From NCBI RefSeq assembly GCF_020882245.1, contig NC_083600.1:682001-746000 (forward strand): DNA of 64,000 nucleotides, in the 5' to 3' direction. Of the stretch, positions 24,001-35,600 are shown one piece after another. Below the pieces are notes generated by a model. The model was not told the DNA's origin and made no database searches. It was given only the letters and a program-made list of their open reading frames with translations. The number at the start of each line of letters is the position of its first letter. Position 1 is the first letter of the stretch. The DNA comes from Rhopalosiphum padi. Taxonomy: Eukaryota > Arthropoda > Insecta > Hemiptera > Aphididae. The translations under genes and the position numbers were made by a program.

Positions 24001-27000
24001 AAGTGCAGCTTTTAACCATGTTTCCCACCTTGTCATAATAGGTTCGGGAAATCGGGAGGTAACTATATAGGTAGCCGGCATTTCTTTTCTGTATTTATTT
24101 ATTCTCGATGGTACTTTTAAGAAAGCTTTTTTCCCTAAAATAAACGAAATAAGTTACATATGTATTTAGATTTTTTATATTAAATTAATTACCATTGTTA
24201 ACTAATCGAATTATGTAATAACAAATTTAGTGTATTTAAGTATTTTGTTCATTAAAACACACCAAATTTTAAAAACATAAAAAGTGCGGAGAATTTAAAA
24301 ATTGCATTATTAAATTAATTAGGCAGAAAATGAGTGAACATAAAGTAGGTAGGTATACCTATTATATAGACTAAATATTTGATCAGATTTGATTTAGCTT
24401 AACTGCAAAAAAAGTTGCAATATCAATTAAATCCGGTCTTTAGTTATAAGTAATAATACATTTAAATTAATTTATTATAGTGATCTAAAAATACAAATTG
24501 GAGCTTTATGGCTTATGGGTCTATAATTTATAAGCAATAACTTATTACTAATAATCAAAAGTAATGACTTTATAACAACTCTAATATCTAATAATTTGTT
24601 TTCTGAAAGTAAGCATAAAAATGTCAATGTGGGAATATATCCTCTAACCCCCCCCCCTGGGTACGCCGCTGATCACAGGTTCCTTGTAGGAATTAATAGC
24701 AACGAAGTATGCAGCCAGGTTTTTTATGGGGGGTGGGTTAAAAATGTCCACACAATTATACCTACTTACGTGGCAAACATTAATAATTTTTAACTACTTA
24801 TAGTTCAAAAAATGATTGTACTCACAAGTTATATAATATCAATGAATTTGTTTTTATAGGTGTATAAAGTACTGACTGGAAGTCCGGCAGATAAAGATGG
24901 CCGTATCCGAAAGGGCGACCGCATATTATCAATAAATGGTAAAAGTATGAAAGGAATAACGCATCGAGAATCATTGGCAATACTTAAAGTAAAATTATAT
25001 ACCAATAACACATCTATAAACATTAATTAATTTTATTTTTATTTTTAGGCACCTAGGTCTGAAGTAGTATTGGTAATATCTAGATGCAAGTCAGACACAA
25101 CCACTGAATCTATTGGTCCACTTCAATCATCTGACATTATGACTTCGGCAAAAAATGGTAATAAACGGAAGGCTCAGTTGTATAAAATGTCTTAGACATC
25201 GTGTAGGAAAAATTTACTAATGTGAACTTACCAGATTTTTATCTTTTAAATTAAAACAATTGGATTCTCTACAAAATAAACTTAATCACTCAATGTTTCC
25301 ATACTTCACAAGGTTGGCACTCTTTTCGGCCAAATACGTTAAATAATTTCCTTTTTTTGCCTAAAAGTAAATACATTCTTTTCGTCTACGATTTTACGTT
25401 TAAGATCTTAAAAACCACTGTCTCAAAATTAGTTAGATAAAACAATTTAGCAAAATTCAAATAGCACTATGAGGAAGCAAATACATTAAAATAATAATTA
25501 TATAATATAAATGCTAACTGATTTATATACAAAACACAACACGTTCCTAAAGATAAAAAATTAAAAAAAACTTCAATTAAAAACAAAGATCAAATTCAAC
25601 AATATAATAGAGGATGTTATATCAATATGTATTTATTTAATCTCGGCATTCAATTATACAATCACTTGATAATTAATAATTAAATACTATACATTTTTGA
25701 AAAGTAATAGAAGCCGCCTCCTCGTAGTGCTCTCTGGGTTATGCTAATAGCTTGATTAAAGTAATTTTGACATTTAACATTTATTTTTATTTTTAACATT
25801 TCTCAAAATGTTGGGCGAAAAAAATGCAATTATGGTTAGATGAAAAGAGTTGTGCCCCTTCAAACAATTTCTTTATTAAGAGGACGCCATACCCGCATGT
25901 ATTGTCTCTGTCATACTAACGTACATCATAACAAATTTTCGTTCAGAAGAATACATTTTGTAACGTTAGCTTTAACATTAGAGTAAATTTACCTATTATA
26001 AAATTTAAAGGTAAGAATATTATCTAGACAATAACATATGCTTTTATTGATATTATCATTTTAAAGTGAGTTATGAACATTTTAAAGTTGTAAAATTTAA
26101 AATTTTCCATAGCTATAACTCACTTTAAAATAATAATATCAATAAAAGCATATGTAATTGTCTAGAATCTAGATAATAGTCTTACCTTTAAATTTGATAA
26201 TAGGTAAATTTACTCTAATATTAAAGCTAACATCACAAAATATATTCTGCCGAACGAAAATTTGTAATGATGTACGTTAGTAAGACAGAGACAACACATG
26301 CAGGTATGGAGTCCTCTTAAGTCAAACATTGTAGGTAAAAAGAAATGTAACACACTAACACGTCAATTGCGTATTGTTAGTAAACAAATATAGAAGGAAC
26401 CTAGCTCTTTCCAATTTTGCTAATTCGTAATCATTGTACTTTTACGTAGAATCGTAAGATATCCGGTTACTAACATCACCAATAAATTATATATAATATA
26501 TATGCCATTCATTGAATGAGTGATATTGATGCAACAATTAGTACGAAACTATACACTCTAGAACTATTATTTACCTACCGTATTGTTTAATGAATTGGTA
26601 TTATTATATTTATATAATACTGACATGATCGGAAAAAAACAATTAATTTTCAAACTGTTGTGTACTTTAATACCAATTAATTAATATAGTTAATAGTTAC
26701 AGTGTTCATTGGCATTAAATAATCAAAACAGCTTTTATAACAATACAAATAATAATTATTTGACTAAACACCTAGTAGTAATTCTAAGACAAAAATTAAT
26801 GTTATTTATTACCTACATATTTAATGTATTTTTTTAATTTGCAGATGTTATTGCAAATAGAGTGTTTGGACCTTTAACTAAAATAGAATTATCAAAAGAC
26901 GGTTCAGGTTTAGGCTTTAGCTTGGAAGGTGGAAAGAATTCACCAACTGGTGACCAACCATTAACAGTGAAAAAAATTTTCACAGGTCAGTAACTTAACT

Positions 27001-27322
27001 TTATTTTCCATTCTAATAATAATAATAATAATATTTATTGCAACAACAAAATATTAAATAAACAAGATTAAGAGTAATCTAATAAGCATAATATTATGTT
27101 TAAATACGGATGAGTTTAAAATTACATTAATATTTTAACATTGGATAATTGACTATTTATCCAGGTGGATGTGCAGAGCAATGTGGACAAATATTAGCTG
27201 GAGATGAGTTAGTTTCAGTGAATGATATAGATGTAACTGGGATGTCGCGTACTGAAGCTTGGAATTTGATGAAGAGGCTAGTAAACGGAACTGTTACACT
27301 TTGTATACGACATGTAGTCTAA
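21090..27322 (+). CDS. PDZ-domain scaffold protein, big bang / pro-interleukin-16-like (5' end not resolved)
   Basis: Six exons are supported: 21090-22969, 24860-24988, 25049-25157, 26845-26985 and 27165-27322 with stop TAA, plus at least one unseen upstream exon, since 21090 follows a TTCACAG acceptor in mid-codon (five exons are visible here). The first in-frame ATG inside is 21188. The large exon encodes a disordered region with Ser, Pro, Gln and His runs. PDZ 1 starts at its end (VGITLAGGADYE) and continues with VYKVLTGSPADKDGRIRKGD and the helix HRESLAILK. PDZ 2 has GLGFSLEGGK, GDELVSVND and SRTEAWNLMKRL and ends four residues after the last strand, just before the stop. Such tandem C-terminal PDZ domains resemble pro-IL-16 and Drosophila big bang, which scaffold cortical or junctional proteins. 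All junctions keep frame. Orthology is inferred. Confidence 0.85.
23224..24671 (-). mobile_element. Degenerate hAT transposon in a PDZ-gene intron
   Basis: The termini are CAGCGGCGTGCCCAGG on the left and CAGCGGCGTACCCAGG on the right (minus strand), each followed by a run of G. Flanking 8-mers ATCACGGG (23,216-23,223) and ATCACAGG (24,672-24,679) match at 7 of 8 positions, the 8-bp duplication expected of hAT. A further inverted pair, AAGACCGGATTTAATTG near 23,275 and CAATTAAATCCGGTCTT near 24,425, lies inside. The minus strand around 23,950-24,065 reads SRFPEPIMTRWETWLKAAL, like the RW..WL segment of aphid hAT-type transposases, and 23,591-23,785 continues it with stops between. The copy is dead but well delimited. 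Confidence 0.8.
25876..26320. mobile_element. Palindromic (foldback) MITE with TTAA ends, in a PDZ-gene intron
   Basis: The left arm begins TTAAGAGGAC and the right arm ends GTCCTCTTAA. The two arms, roughly 25,876-26,080 and 26,110-26,320, are near-complete reverse complements around a short centre. They share, for example, CATATGCTTTTATTGATATT against AATATCAATAAAAGCATATG, and ACAAATTTTCGTTC against GAACGAAAATTTGT. TTAA on each side would fit a piggyBac-type target duplication, but it may also be part of the repeat. There is no coding capacity. A diverged relative appears at 31.87-32.18 kb. Confidence 0.8.
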
Positions 27323-27729
27323 ATACTATTATACTAGCATATAATATTTTTATTGTATGGAAAATCTAAAATTATATATTGTATCTTTATTTATATCTAA
27401 CTTTAAAAATGATTTATAGAGAATTTGTTATATTAATTGACAATAAAGTTTTTACCATCTTTGTAAAATACAATTTTAATAATTATTTAATAAAAAAATA
27501 GTTTGATTATTGTTTAAAATAATGTTTTTAGTATGATTTTAATTTATTTATAGTTTCATTTTAAATATTGTGCCATTGTGATTGATGTTAAAAGGACTAT
27601 GGTTTACATTATATTATATATCACAACATCTAAACATAAATTGATAATTGTATATGTATATAATATATGTTATAGGTAAACATTAATAATTACACATATA
27701 AATAGTGGCTACATTTTTTATCACTTTTA
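27323..27729. terminator. Convergent intergenic gap with poly(A) signal for the PDZ gene
   Basis: The PDZ gene ends at 27,322 and the mitochondrial EF-Tu gene ends at 27,730 on the other strand, so the two 3' ends face each other across about 400 bp of A/T-rich DNA. An AATAAA at 27,442-27,447, 120 bp after the PDZ stop, is the best polyadenylation signal for the PDZ transcript. TTTATT at the EF-Tu stop would serve the minus strand. Confidence 0.55.
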
Positions 27730-29638
27730 TTAACTTATTGCATTCACCTTACTTAAATTGTTTTTAGATATATTTACATTTGATAAAATTTCACTAATTA
27801 TACCAGTAGCTACTGTTCTTCCATTTTCTCGTACAGTAAATGGTTGTCCAATATCCATGATCATTTTATTCAATAAAGTAATTTTAACCTCAGAATGTTC
27901 TCCAGGCATTACCATAGATACTGATGAATCCAGATCAATTCTAAGGAAAAATATAAATAAATACAAATATACAATGTATATTAACAAGTAAAGTACCTGC
28001 AAAAAATGTTCCATGTATGACTAAATAGTTGTTGTTGATAATTGGATGTGATTGGTTTCGACCGTCCACCCTCTGAGCGTAAAAGAAAATAAATTGTTGC
28101 TTTAAAATGATTGTTCAGAGTCAAAGTATTAACAGGGCACAATATCATACCCTTACGCACAAATTTTGGTTTTAGGCCCCTTAACAATAAACCAACATTT
28201 TCTCCAGCTTTGGCACTTGCTACTGAATTCTTAAACACATGGATATCACTAACACTCGTTGTTTTCTTTTCATCAAACCCTAATAACTCGACTTTATCAT
28301 TTTTGCAAACAGTACCTCTCTTTAACGTGCCTATAACAACAGCTCCTCGACCAGGTACTAGTAAACAATTGTCTATAGGCAATAGAAAAGGAGAAGTAAA
28401 GTCACGTTTTGGAGTTGGTATTTCATTGTCAATAACATCCATTAACTTTCGTATAGACTGTTCTCCTAATTTGGATGTGTCACCTTTTAATGCAAGAAGT
28501 GCTGAGCCAAAAATGCATGGAACCTCATGTCCTTTAAAACCAAAATCTGTTAATAGTTCTCGTATCTCAAGTTCAACGAGTTCAATAACATCATTTTCTG
28601 TTATGTCACATTTATTAATGAATACTACCACATGCTGTACTCCAACCTAGAACAATTCAAATATAATTAAAATAATAAATAATCATTTTGAATTTTGATT
28701 ATGTAAGTAGAACTTAAATATTTTTTGAGTTAAATAATTTATTTTATATTAATTGATTAATAGGGGCTATGCCCAATAGGCTTTGTTAAAACTCATATAA
28801 TGGTTACAAAATTATAAGAAATAAAATAAAGGAAATCAAATGTTTAAAATAGCTAATTAAAGCCATATGGAGACAACAAAATTAAAATAATTAAATATTT
28901 GTGTTTTTCAAAATAATCTGGAATAAAAAAGTTGAGTTTTTGTTTTTGTTTACTATTTTACCGTGTGTGGACCCAACACAAAAAAAAAAAATGATTTAAA
29001 AACAATTAATATAATTTTCACTATATGATTATCACCAATAATTACAAATAATAAGCAATGTAATGATAATTTGTATATTAACATATTATCCAACTTTAAA
29101 TAAATAAGATAAGCATTTACTTGTTTAATCAATAGTAAATGTTCTCGAGTTTGGGGCATTGAACCATCTGTAGCAGCCACAACCAAAATAGCACAGTCTA
29201 TTTGAGATGCTCCAATGATCATGTTCTTGACAAAATCAGCATGGCCGGGGCAGTCAACATGGGCATATTTACGCTTTACAGTTTCATAACCGACATGTGC
29301 TATATTTATAGTTATACCTCTAGCTTTCTCTTCAGGAGCCTTATCGATTTCATCATAAGCTACAAATTGTGATAGACCATCCTTTTCAAGGACCTTGGTG
29401 ATAGCTGCTGTCAGTGTAGTTTTTCCGTGATCAACATGCCCAATCGTACCTATTTATACCACACTAATTAAGTATAACAATGTTTTAAAATATTTTTAGA
29501 CTTACCAATGTTGCACGTTGGTTTAGGATTCGTACAGTATAATTTGATTGTTGTTTGGTTAGTCCTGTATATTCTATTATAAAAAAATATTTTCCTGCAC
29601 CATGTAGTGTTTAACGAGCAAAGTGATTTTATGGTCAT
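27730..29638 (-). CDS. TUFM: Elongation factor Tu, mitochondrial (mEF-Tu)
   Basis: Four minus-strand exons, 29638-29506, 29449-29121, 28646-27997 and 27940-27730, give an uninterrupted 440-residue protein with GT/AG introns. The enzyme is a GTPase that delivers aminoacyl-tRNA to the mitochondrial ribosome. The first about 45 residues are basic with few acids (MTIKSLCSLNTTWCRKIFF...), like a mitochondrial import signal. The G domain follows with GHVDHGKTT (P-loop), RGITINIAH (switch I), DCPGHADF (G3) and NKCD (G4, usually NKAD). Domain 2 has VPGRGAVVIGTLKRG and domain 3 has EGGR and MVMPGEH before the last strand. Length and domain order match the family. Some conserved positions differ (NKCD, VIGT), so it may be a faster-evolving paralogue such as the insect mEFTu2 type. 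The gene symbol is the family name. Confidence 0.9.
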
Positions 29639-29951
29639 TTTGTCATCAAAACTTACTAAGTGTTCTTACAAATGTGCAAAGTAATTTATTTCGGTTATCA
29701 TCGAAAATATTATTACTAATGTACGACACAGACTAAAATATCTTAATACGCGATGCACTATATTATGGATACTATTATAGTAACTGTAGAAAAAGGTTAT
29801 TTATTACTAATAAAAGTAAATGTAATGCTACCTACTTATATATATACTTATATATTTACAACCTATTAAAGTAATATATATTAATATATTATTAATTATA
29901 TTATTATTAGGTAAAAAAATTTTTATCATTGGCGGATCGAAAAATATCCGG

Positions 29952-30381
29952 TCACGGTTATCATCTATAGCCGTGATTACAGTCGAGATATTGATACTGT
30001 TATCGAAGACCGTGAGTGGACCACATAAGACTGCGCATGGGTGCAGTGCGCTATCTGGTTGTTCGCCTCAACTGACTCGGTATTAATGACTCCGTGGTGC
30101 ACAACTTCGTCCGCCACTAACCACTACCCAGTCACGACCACTGACAGACATCGAAAACATAATTACCAGCCGACAGCCACGAACACCAGACCCCAATGTC
30201 ATCACGGACGCCGGCTGGTCAAATCTTTTTGTGTGCCCACCAAAAACTTTGGATGTACATCACCTTGCTCTAAACTATGGTTGTAGATAAAACAGTGCTA
30301 TATAATATTAACTTATAAAGTAATAACACTGATGAAAAACATCAGGTTCTGTTACGGCTATAGATAATATCTATAGCCGTG
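29952..30381. repeat. Pair of imperfect palindromes flanking a GC-richer block
   Basis: Site 1, 29,952-29,976, starts TCACGGTTAT and ends ATAGCCGTGA. Site 2, 30,353-30,381, starts TACGGCTATAGAT and ends ATCTATAGCCGTG. Both are imperfect palindromes and share ATCTATAGCCGTG. Between them is a block (about 29,990-30,290) with higher GC than its surroundings and a 81-codon plus-strand open frame that I do not recognise. The region is just upstream of the mEF-Tu start. It may be a small mobile element with palindromic ends, or a promoter element pair. Confidence 0.45.
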
Positions 30382-30410
30382 GGTTCTGTGCAGTTCCCTA
30401 TATAATTGTG

Positions 30411-30462
30411 TGTAGTAGCACACATGACAAAATAAATTTATTTTGTCATAGTAGCACACATA
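30411..30462. repeat. 26-bp perfect palindrome between direct repeats
   Basis: Bases 30,424-30,449 form a perfect palindrome (ATGACAAAATAAA followed by its complement). It is flanked on both sides by the direct repeat TAGTAGCACACAT (about 30,412-30,425 and 30,450-30,462). The layout looks like a small insertion or a replication slippage product. No gene is associated. Confidence 0.6.
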
Positions 30463-30892
30463 GTGTGTACTGTGCAGTAACAAATGACAAATAGACAAAA
30501 AAAAGTTTATGTTTATTAATAATTACAACCTTTAAAAGATGTTTGTCTAGACATGCTAAAAAAAAGAAATAGGAAATTTCAATACTATTTAATATTTATG
30601 CGCATTAAAAATTGCAATTCTCAGCATTGCAGGTCATATCACACATGGTATTTCTATTTCTTATAATATTATAGTATATTTCTTATTGTATATTTTATTA
30701 TAATATTATTATATCTACCTATTAAATTATCCATTCAACGGCATGACGATCATGAGGATCACCATTAAGGACTTTATTTTTTATTAATTCTTTAGATACA
30801 TTTCACTTATTGTTTTGTTTTTTTCCACATCAACTTAGTACCATGCATCAAATGTTTAATTTTTTTGCTGTATTATTGTACCAATTTACAAC

Positions 30893-31693
30893 CAGAGATG
30901 GGCAAGATACTCAAAAATCAGTATCGCGATACTAGATACTTGGATTTGGAGTATCGAAATACTAGATACTCGATACTTACATTTTAAGTACCTATCTAGA
31001 TACTCGATACATTTGAAAAAATTAGCCATAGCCTATGACGCACAGGAATTTTTTTAAATTTTATTTATACACAATTAGGTAGGTGAACAAGTTATAAATA
31101 TATATATATTATATAAATTGATAAAAACCGTAAATACTGATTATTATAAAAGTCAATAATATGGTATAAATGTTTAATTATATAACATGTATAAATATTT
31201 TGTATAAATGTATAATAATATTTACTAGTTAAGGTTTAATTTAATTTATATTGCAGTACATAATATAACGTCTTAAAAACTAATAATTTATTTACTATAA
31301 TAACTAATTTACTATAATATATTAATATAACTTCTTATTTCCTTTTAAAAATACTAATTTTTCAAAAGTAATACCTAATAATTTATTCCTGATAGGATTA
31401 TGAATATATTTTGCCAAGAAGAACATATGCTCTACTGGTGCTTAAAACATAGTCAAACAGTCGCGGTTGGTAGATAGGCGAGTAAAAATATTCCTAAAAA
31501 ATTAATTTTTTCAAAGAATCGCATTAATGTATCGAGTATTTTTCGATAAAATTATTTTATGAAATACTTGATACATTGACTAACAATGTATCGCGATACT
31601 CGATATATGTGTATCGAAATACAAGATACAAGATACAATTGTATCTAAAATACGTGTCTTAGATACTTGTATCGAAGATACTGCCCAACACTG
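30893..31693. mobile_element. hAT-type non-autonomous element, 801 bp
   Basis: The left end is CAGAGATGGGCAAGATAC and the right end on the minus strand is CAGTGTTGGGCAGTATC. The subterminal regions on both sides are dense in GTATCGATAC-like words that fold back on each other. The target duplication is a perfect 8-mer, TTTACAAC, at 30,885-30,892 and 31,694-31,701. There is no transposase inside. The perfect duplication and intact ends indicate a relatively recent insertion. Confidence 0.85.
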
Positions 31694-31870
31694 TTTACAA
31701 CTGTAGTAGGTATATAACTTTGTAAATACCGTTTGGAATAAACTGTAAAGTAAATAATAAATAAATAAATTATTCATTATATAGGTACTATATACATAAT
31801 CATAACTGATATACTAAGTACATAAATATGTATTTGTGTGTGGTTTATACTGTATATGAATATTAATTGA

Positions 31871-32180
31871 ACCCACACATGTTGTTCTGTCTTATTACAA
31901 ATGTACAACTATCAAATTTTCGTTCAGTAGAACCAATTTTGTGTTGTTAGCTAATTTAATGTGTATATTTACCTAAAATTTAAATTTAAAAGTTAAAACT
32001 TACATTATTAAATCTCTCGTTGTTTTATAATAACTTTATTATTTTCAATGAGTTATGAGTATATAAAATATTAAAAATTGTATAACTTACTTAAAAATTT
32101 AAATATCATAGAAAACCAGCGAGAGATCAAATGATATATTAATTTTTCATTCTTATAATGGGTAAATAATTCATAAATAT
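31871..32180. mobile_element. Diverged relative of the palindromic TTAA MITE
   Basis: Segments such as CAAATTTTCGTTCAG, GTTAGCTAATTTAA and the TTTACCTAAAATTTAAA stretch appear in the same order as in the left arm of the element at 25.9 kb. An internal inverted pair (AATCTCTCGTTG against CAGCGAGAGAT) marks a partial right arm. The ends are worn and the limits approximate. Confidence 0.45.
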
Positions 32181-32619
32181 ATAATAATAAGTAGATACGA
32201 TGTTCTATTATTATTATTATTTTTACCAATTTATCGTATTAAATTATAGTGAAATATTATTTACATAAAATATTAATACATTATTATCTATTAACCTACT
32301 TTTTAGCTCATACCAAAGTAAATAAAAATAGATTAATTAACATTTAATTCAACAATTGAGTACTCATGTATAGTGTCTTACGAAAGTTATCTAATTTAAA
32401 ACAGTGGAGATAGTAGAGTTTGAATTATATTATTTTACCACTCTAAAATTGTAAATCCTTGATGGAAAACTGTGTAATAGAATGCAATTTTAATCATATT
32501 GAAATAAAAGTCTTTATTGTTATAGTAAGGTAATAATAAATTACATTGTACATTTTAAAAAATATCTTATAATTTCTATTTTACTCTTATAGTAATTTAT
32601 AAATAAATTTTATTATAAA
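32181..32619. other. Upstream region of MINPP-like gene 1
   Basis: AT-rich sequence with no gene of its own. A possible acceptor (TTACTCTTATAG, ending at about 32,591) lies 28 bp before the start codon, which suggests a separate 5' untranslated exon further upstream. A similar arrangement is seen in front of MINPP-like gene 2. Confidence 0.35.
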
Positions 32620-35600
32620 ATGAAATTTATCGTAATTATACCGCTACTAATAATATTTAATTGTATTAAATGTGAATTAGATAAATGCTTTCACCACGAC
32701 GATCATCCATTTCAATTCTTTGCTTCAAAAACTGCATATAGTTATGTGTCATCCAAACAAAACTATACTCAACCAAGTAAGGTGCACTTATTATCAAATA
32801 ATAATATGAATTTTTATGAAATATTTTATCTAAATATCTTTAAAATTATTGTGGGTTGTGATTTATAAAACAAATTTTAAATATATTTATGTTTATATGA
32901 TTACACAATCCACACAATTGAATTCTAAGGTAGTAAGGTGTTTCAAACTGTTCAACTGAAAGTCCTTCATCACATATATACTTAACGATCTTCCATACAT
33001 CTCTAATGAAACGTTCCATAAGGACCTAAACATACGTCATACACATATTTAATCAGACTATTATAGCTTCATATCTTGCTATAGAAGTTTCCACAACTTT
33101 TTCATAATTATTCGAATGCACAATAAAAAAAAAAAAAATACAAGTATTCCAATACCAATAACAAAAAAAAAAAAGAATTAAAAATATTTTTTAATTAAAT
33201 ATTTTAACCATTATAAAACAACTCTTGTTTTATATTACATTATAAAAATATGACACGCGCGTGAAGTTGCCCTTCCCCCCGTGACCGATTTTTTTGAAAA
33301 TTATGTACTTATTTTGCAAATAATTTGCAATCATTTGCAAATTGGTTTTCAGAATTTGCAAATCTTTTCCCTCGCCACTATGAGAAAAATAAGGCAGGGG
33401 GCCAACTTCACGCAGCCCCCCATTTTGAGCTACGAATTTCCAAATGACACCAACATTTTACAAATAATAACCAATTTGCAAAATAAGTACATAATTTTCA
33501 AAAAAATTGATCACGGTGGGGGGAGGGGTAACTTCACGCACGTTAATATGACTACTAAAATATCATAAAGCTTGGTTGTACTTGTTGTAACTTGTAACCA
33601 ACAGATAAATAAATAAATATAATAAGAAAAAGTAATAAAAGTTCCTACCTATTATATTATTATACTCTATATAGTCTATATTATAGTCTGTTGTATAAAA
33701 TATAAATGCCCAATGCGGTGAGATGTATATCACTAATTCTCTGAATATATTTCCTAATGTATTTTATGATAGTGCTATTAAAGTTTCAATGTTTTAATTT
33801 TTTTTTTTGGTTTCGGTATAAACTATACTTGTGAAGAATTTTGTAATCAATTTTCAAGCCTTAGCTATAAAAATCAATCATTTTATATATTTTAAAATAT
33901 CAGTTGTACAAATGTGTTTTTGAATAAAATTTAGTTTTTTTTATAGATTGTCATGTAAAAGTTTAAGTTTTATCTATTTTGAATTTGGTTATAAATTTTA
34001 ATACAAACTAATCCCCATAAATATCTGAAAAAGTATCTAATGTGCCTACAATATTTTCCCGCGATGCAAAATAATCATGACGAAAATAATATCTACAATA
34101 TAAAAAATATAACAAACAAAAAATTAAAATTATGTTGTTGTATTATAAAATATTAATTGCAATTTATAATACAAATCTATCGAAATATCATAATATTTTT
34201 AGGATAGTGTAGCTATTTGAACCCTCTGATTAATAACGACCATTACTAATATATTGATATATTATTTTATGTACTTAGATAGACTGTCTTCGGTAATGAG
34301 GACTGACGAACAATTTGGAATCTAGTATCTACGCATTATTAACATATTATAAATATTAAATTAACTGATCATACCAAATACTCGATTAAGTATTTAGTGA
34401 TAAATATCGCCGAAAATAAAACCTATTAAAAATAATTGACAAACGACAGTGCATCATCTTCAGAAGATTTTATCGATGTGTACCATTAAGACACATGTCG
34501 TGTATAAAACTATCAAATAAATTAAAAATTAAATACAAAAAGACATTTATAATTAAAAAGGGCAAAAAAAAAATACATCTATCGTTTTAAATATTAAATG
34601 ACACACATTTTTATATAAAAAATTTTTTTTTATTATTATTATTAAGATAAGACGTTTGCCTTCAAATCCGAACCTTATCTATAAATAATGTTGTTTCTTG
34701 TATTTAATACAATGAATGTAATTAATTGTATTAATAATGACTAGTAATTTCATAAATAAATAATAATTATAATTTTTGAATAGATTGTAAGACATTGCAA
34801 TTGTGGCTGTTATCCAGACATGGTACGCGACATCCCGGAAGCGATACTATTAATAAAATATCGAATTTAAACGAGTATAAAAATAACCTAACTAATAATT
34901 CAAATTTATGCAAAGAAGACTTTGAGGCTATTAAAACATGGATTTTTAATTTGACTGAAAAAGATGAAGACAGACTTAATACTCAAGGTGTTAATGATTT
35001 GTTGTCTTTGGGATCAAGACTTCAAAGTTTATATAAAGATATATTCAACCAACCATATAATCCCAATATATACCGTGTAAAATTTTATCATTTAACATTT
35101 AATATCATAAATATAATTTAAAAATGTTATCTATTTATTTCCAGGTGTTATCATCGCCTAAAGAAAGATCAAAGGATAGTGCATTTTATTTTTTAAAATC
35201 TGCCTTTAATGTGAATGTTACTGACATACCATTAATAAATAGCGATGATATAAAATTAAACGTAACTTTTATTTATGATCCAAACAAAATAAATATCTAT
35301 ATATTCTATATAATATAAGTAAATTTGTGTTAAATGCTACTTAATTTCTAGATATCTAAATTTGAAAATAAACATGATAACAAAGAATTCAAAAAATTTC
35401 GATATAGTACACACATGCAAGAAGTAGTTGTCAGAGTATCGAAGATTTTGGGACTGGATCGTAATCTGACATATAGTAAATCTTAGAAAATATATTTTAT
35501 TTGATTTTAAAAATTTAATTTGTATTATGTATAGATACAATAAAAGCTATGTATGATTCATGTCGATTTGAAAGATCAGTAAACTTAAATTCTCACCCAG

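Noticed and set aside
28111..28650. 179-codon plus-strand frame
   Set aside because: It is antisense to the large exon of the mitochondrial EF-Tu gene.
33281..33568. 95-codon plus-strand frame
   Set aside because: It lies inside the foldback MITE at 33,255-33,544 and has no ATG start of its own in a gene context.
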